Assembly (NCBI GenBank): GCA_022736535.1
Contig: DZCT01000238.1
Coordinates: forward strand, 1-7,709
From: Desulfatirhabdium butyrativorans
GTDB lineage: Bacteria; Desulfobacterota; Desulfobacteria; Desulfobacterales; JAIFKL01
Reading direction: 5' to 3'
DNA: 7,709 nucleotides
The position numbers and the translations under genes were made by a program. Positions 6,901 through 7,709 of this stretch are shown here, in pieces. A model generated the notes under the pieces. That model saw only the letters and a list, made by a program, of their open reading frames with translations, searched no databases and had not been told where the DNA came from. The stretch's first letter is position 1. Every line of letters begins with the position of its first letter.

Positions 6901-7526
6901 AAGGCTTCGATATGGAGAAGATAGGGCTGGTCCATCCTCCCCGCGCCATGCACCATGACAATTTCGCTGACGGACGGACGCACATCCAGAAACCATCGGA
7001 CACACCGGACAAAATCAACCTCCGAAGCAACGCCGGTTACATCCGGGGGAAGATGCAGCGAGGGGATTCTCATGGAACTTGTATCATAAAATATCACCGG
7101 CGTATCCGGCAAAATTGTCTGTCGCCGGGATAACCAAATATCCAGCATTTTCGGATCGCTGACAATGATCAGATCAATCGTCATGCCGCGATATTTGCGC
7201 TCATAGAGGTCAAACAGGGCATCATTATAGGCGGGGTCGGTGAAACGGTTGCTATCCAGATATTCATAATACAGACTCAGTGTAATGTCTTTCAGATGAC
7301 GAAATTCCTCCTGTATAGCCGTCACGGCAATGGTGTTTGCCGGCAGGTCAATCTGATACAGAGACAGAAACAGAACATTTTTGCTGTTGATATTGCTATT
7401 GACATTGCTGTTAATATTGACCGGCGCCTCGGTTCTGCCCTCTGCTGCCGGATAAAGAAGTAAAATAACCGCGACGGTGAATTGCCGCAGCATCGCTTTT
7501 TTTAATAATTTATTTAATTTTGTCAA
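3966..7526 (-). CDS. Hybrid sensor histidine kinase (periplasmic-binding sensor, PAS, HisKA, HATPase, receiver, HPt)
   Basis: This is a 1186-residue inner-membrane phosphorelay kinase. In order: a Lys-rich leader and hydrophobic segment (about 14-28); a periplasmic ABC-substrate-binding-like domain (about 50-340); a membrane helix (about 364-386); a coiled coil ending VEERTAELRRAYKTLQE; PAS (about 426-541); HisKA with SHEIRTP and His567; HATPase with N box NLVNNAVKF, DTGIGIP and GTGLGLSI; receiver (about 825-939) with VEDN, Asp873 in MDIEMPEM and Lys926 in KPID; HPt (about 970-1065) with His1023 in HTIKG; and a helical tail to 1186. All catalytic residues are present, so it should carry His-Asp-His relay to a separate regulator, which is not in this window. 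Three heptamer-repeat inserts lie in frame at about residues 698-720, 793-820 and 942-968. The frame starts at TTG; ATG at 7493 would remove the Lys-rich leader. Domain calls are firm; the ligand is unknown. Confidence 0.96.
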   Translation of the reverse strand: MTKLNKLLKKAMLRQFTVAVILLLYPAAEGRTEAPVNINSNVNSNINSKNVLFLSLYQIDLPANTIAVTAIQEEFRHLKDITLSLYYEYLDSNRFTDPAYNDALFDLYERKYRGMTIDLIIVSDPKMLDIWLSRRQTILPDTPVIFYDTSSMRIPSLHLPPDVTGVASEVDFVRCVRWFLDVRPSVSEIVMVHGAGRMDQPYLLHIEALRKALHGRVKLTDWSEIPMAEMKVRAAALPKTSVILYSLLFEDAAGVRYRPIDALRELASVASVPVLSGYDHFIGTGTIGGYMYSIEFQAREAAQMGLRILGGKPVSRIPVKTDQGSRFIFDHSALQRYNIPLSSLPPDSIIKNRQYSVWELYRSEITAIIIGFGLLLILLVFLFRLTHQLRRTRSALSLLNENLEKQVEERTAELRRAYKTLQERETLFHSMFDSHSAVMLLISPETGRIILANRSACKYYGYTAEEFETLTIYQINQSGKAEIVSEMTTACAKKQNVFNFCHRLSNGKIRYVEVHSSPIPFKEQNILFSIIHDITSRKLAEDALNRAKEAAEAATLAKSEFLAGMSHEIRTPMNTIVNMSRLLLETDTDSRQSSYARMIAASSDILLALINDILDFSKIEAGKMDLETRAFDLTEVIETVIKILGLKADEKGLELSYRIDDDVHLHLGGDPTRLRQILLNLVNNAVKFTEKGKIEIRVRGEGYGVRGEGKPLTSNLVPLTFEVSDTGIGIPEDRLDRLFKAFSQADSSITRKYGGTGLGLSISKKLAEMMGGEIGVESEEGVGSTFRFTAVFEKRSEVRGQRSEAEKPRTSNPEPRTSNLPPARILLVEDNLFNQQVALALLEKYGLSADIADNGKKAVRILETSLYDLVLMDIEMPEMSGVEVTEIIRKSGSENRNVPMIAMTANAVRGERERYLAAGMNDYVVKPIDPDELAAAIRRQLGSGVRGERSEVRGEGSPLTPNPEPRTSADIFDPHDFLDRLGGNKTLLGKLLKDLPQYLSETVGNLKSAAETNNVNKIKFYAHTIKGMTANVSARRLSQAASEIEMSLKQSSTDIPHSLIGRLEQEAERLQSLLTAQFPDIFTYREAPRTDNVSEIISEETKARLPEIIYRLEHEFLPVWKELCAVYYVDDIEAFAAKIGQFACEFHIGFLADYSKRLSEQVKCCNIIEMEKLMTEFQELVQKIIR
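4624..4701. repeat. Heptanucleotide inverted array 3 (receiver-HPt linker)
   Basis: The left arm on the plus strand has four heptamers (GAGGTTC, GGGGTTC twice, GGGGTCA) followed by GGGGG. The right arm has six heptamers of the complementary type (CCCTCAC, CCCGGAC, CTCTGAC, CTCTCAC, CCCGAAC, CCCTGAT) at 4660-4701. The G-strand consensus is about GTYMGRG. Encoded residues run from GSGVRGERSEVRGEG to NPEPRTS and connect the receiver to the HPt domain. The left arm holds four runs of at least four G with 3-base loops (4631-4656), a strict G-quadruplex pattern on the template strand. Confidence 0.88.
5069..5148. repeat. Heptanucleotide inverted array 2 (HATPase-receiver linker)
   Basis: Left arm 5069-5110: GGTTCGA, GGTTCGG twice, GGTTCGA, GGTTCGG and a decayed GGTTTTT. 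Right arm 5114-5148: CCTCTGA twice, CCCCGAA, CCTCTGA and a decayed CCTCTTC. The arms are opposite in strand and separated by three bases. The encoded linker reads KRSEVRGQRSEAEKPRTSNP and continues into EPRTSNLPP just before ARILLVEDN of the receiver. Three heptamers (21 bases) make seven codons, so the array shows as a heptapeptide repeat (PRTSNPE, PRTSNLP). Confidence 0.88.
5367..5435. repeat. Heptanucleotide inverted array 1 (inside the HATPase domain)
   Basis: Left arm: GGTCAGA, GGTACGA, GGTTCGA, GGTCAGG (5367-5394). Right arm: CCCTCAC twice, CCCGTAC, CCCTCAC, CCCGAAC (5401-5435). It encodes about residues 698-720 (RVRGEGYGVRGEGKPLTSNL), between the strand after the N box and EVSDTGIGIP. 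On the minus, mRNA-sense strand, five consecutive GGGG runs separated by exactly three bases occupy 5431-5400, followed by AAA. Confidence 0.88.
7383..7418 (-). repeat. Three 12-bp tandem repeats encoding NINS/NVNS/NINS
   Basis: On the coding strand three 12-base units, consensus AAYRTYAAYAGC, follow one another exactly. They encode a tetrapeptide repeat directly after the signal segment and before the first strand of the periplasmic domain (KNVLFLSLYQ). The stretch looks like a flexible spacer produced by slippage. It does not resemble the heptamer arrays elsewhere in the gene. Confidence 0.85.
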
Positions 7527-7560
7527 TGTCTTGTCATCTGCTTTCAGCCGGATCGCCTCC
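7524..7560 (-). promoter_or_regulatory. Start region of the hybrid kinase: TTG start, displaced Shine-Dalgarno
   Basis: The only standard start upstream of Met12 in this frame is TTG at 7526; the frame stays open to a TGA at 7610-7608 with no ATG or GTG. The clear ribosome-binding sequence GGAGG (7560-7556) lies 29 bases from TTG, which is too far, but only 8 bases from an in-frame CTG at 7547. A four-codon frame, ATG at 7537 to TGA at 7523, overlaps the TTG by two bases (TTGA) and could couple translation to it. Start usage is therefore unsettled among CTG 7547, TTG 7526 and ATG 7493. The last has no ribosome-binding sequence in its A/T-rich leader. Confidence 0.45.
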
Positions 7561-7605
7561 GGAGTGGAACGGGTTTGTCTATTTTTAGCCTGGGCCGTTT
7601 TACTG

Positions 7606-7709
7606 CCTCAATCTCGTTCCCACGCTCTGCGTCAATGCCGTGTAGGTCGGGGTGAGCCTGCGAACCCCGACATTTGCCTTCCTCAATCTCGTTCCCACGC
7701 TCTGCGTCA
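7606..7709. repeat. 29-bp direct repeats at 75-bp spacing with a palindrome between, continuing past the right edge
   Basis: The 29 bases at 7606-7634, starting CCTCAATCTCGTTCCCACGC, recur identically at 7681-7709, where the window ends. Between them GTCGGGGT (7646-7653) and ACCCCGAC (7664-7671) form an 8-bp stem with a 10-base loop. No coding frame of note crosses this. It looks like a dispersed palindromic repeat family, possibly in a short tandem array. It occupies the region upstream of the hybrid kinase where a promoter would be expected; I see no convincing -35/-10 pair in it. Confidence 0.8.

Noticed and set aside
7606..7709. Possible CRISPR: two identical 29-bp repeats with a 46-bp spacer
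   Set aside because: Only two copies are visible, the interval is itself a palindromic repeat and not a unique spacer, and no cas gene is present. A dispersed repeat family explains it better.

Overview
The window holds two large sensor histidine kinase genes, both read on the minus strand, separated by a 491-base gap full of inverted repeats and flanked on the right by another repetitive stretch. No response regulator with an output domain, enzyme, RNA gene or transposase is visible. The organism cannot be named from the sequence. The very large multi-PAS kinases, the Reg_prop/Y_Y_Y sensor and the abundance of interspersed G-rich and palindromic repeats suggest a repeat-rich, signalling-rich Gram-negative genome. 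My best guess is Desulfobacterota (Desulfonema-like), with cyanobacteria or large sulfur-oxidising gammaproteobacteria as alternatives; this is inference only.

Layout from right to left, in the direction of transcription. Bases 7527-7709 are non-coding: two identical 29-bp direct repeats 75 bp apart flank a GTCGGGGT/ACCCCGAC palindrome. The first gene (7526 to 3966, 1186 aa) encodes a hybrid histidine kinase: signal peptide or anchor, periplasmic ABC-substrate-binding-like sensor, membrane helix, coiled coil, PAS, HisKA (His567), HATPase, receiver (Asp873), HPt (His1023) and a helical tail. Its reading frame is interrupted, without being broken, by three stretches of heptanucleotide repeats arranged as inverted arrays. 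One lies inside the ATPase domain and the other two in the HATPase-receiver and receiver-HPt linkers.

Bases 3475-3965 hold a terminator-like hairpin, a GC hairpin, a 123-bp element with 18-19-bp inverted ends (MITE-like), a relic of that element's end, and a 28-bp imperfect inverted repeat around a polypyrimidine tract.

The second gene (3474 to beyond base 1, at least 1158 codons) is open to the left edge. It encodes a signal peptide, 14 Reg_prop blades (consistent with two seven-bladed propellers), a Y_Y_Y domain, one membrane helix, a coiled coil, two complete PAS domains and the start of a third. The catalytic part lies outside the window.

The two kinases share a nearly gapless PAS module (about 64% identical by hand count) but have unrelated periplasmic sensors. 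They look like two input branches that reuse the same cytoplasmic module. The most unusual feature is the set of in-frame G4N3 heptamer arrays, two of which have textbook G-quadruplex patterns, one of them in the mRNA sense.
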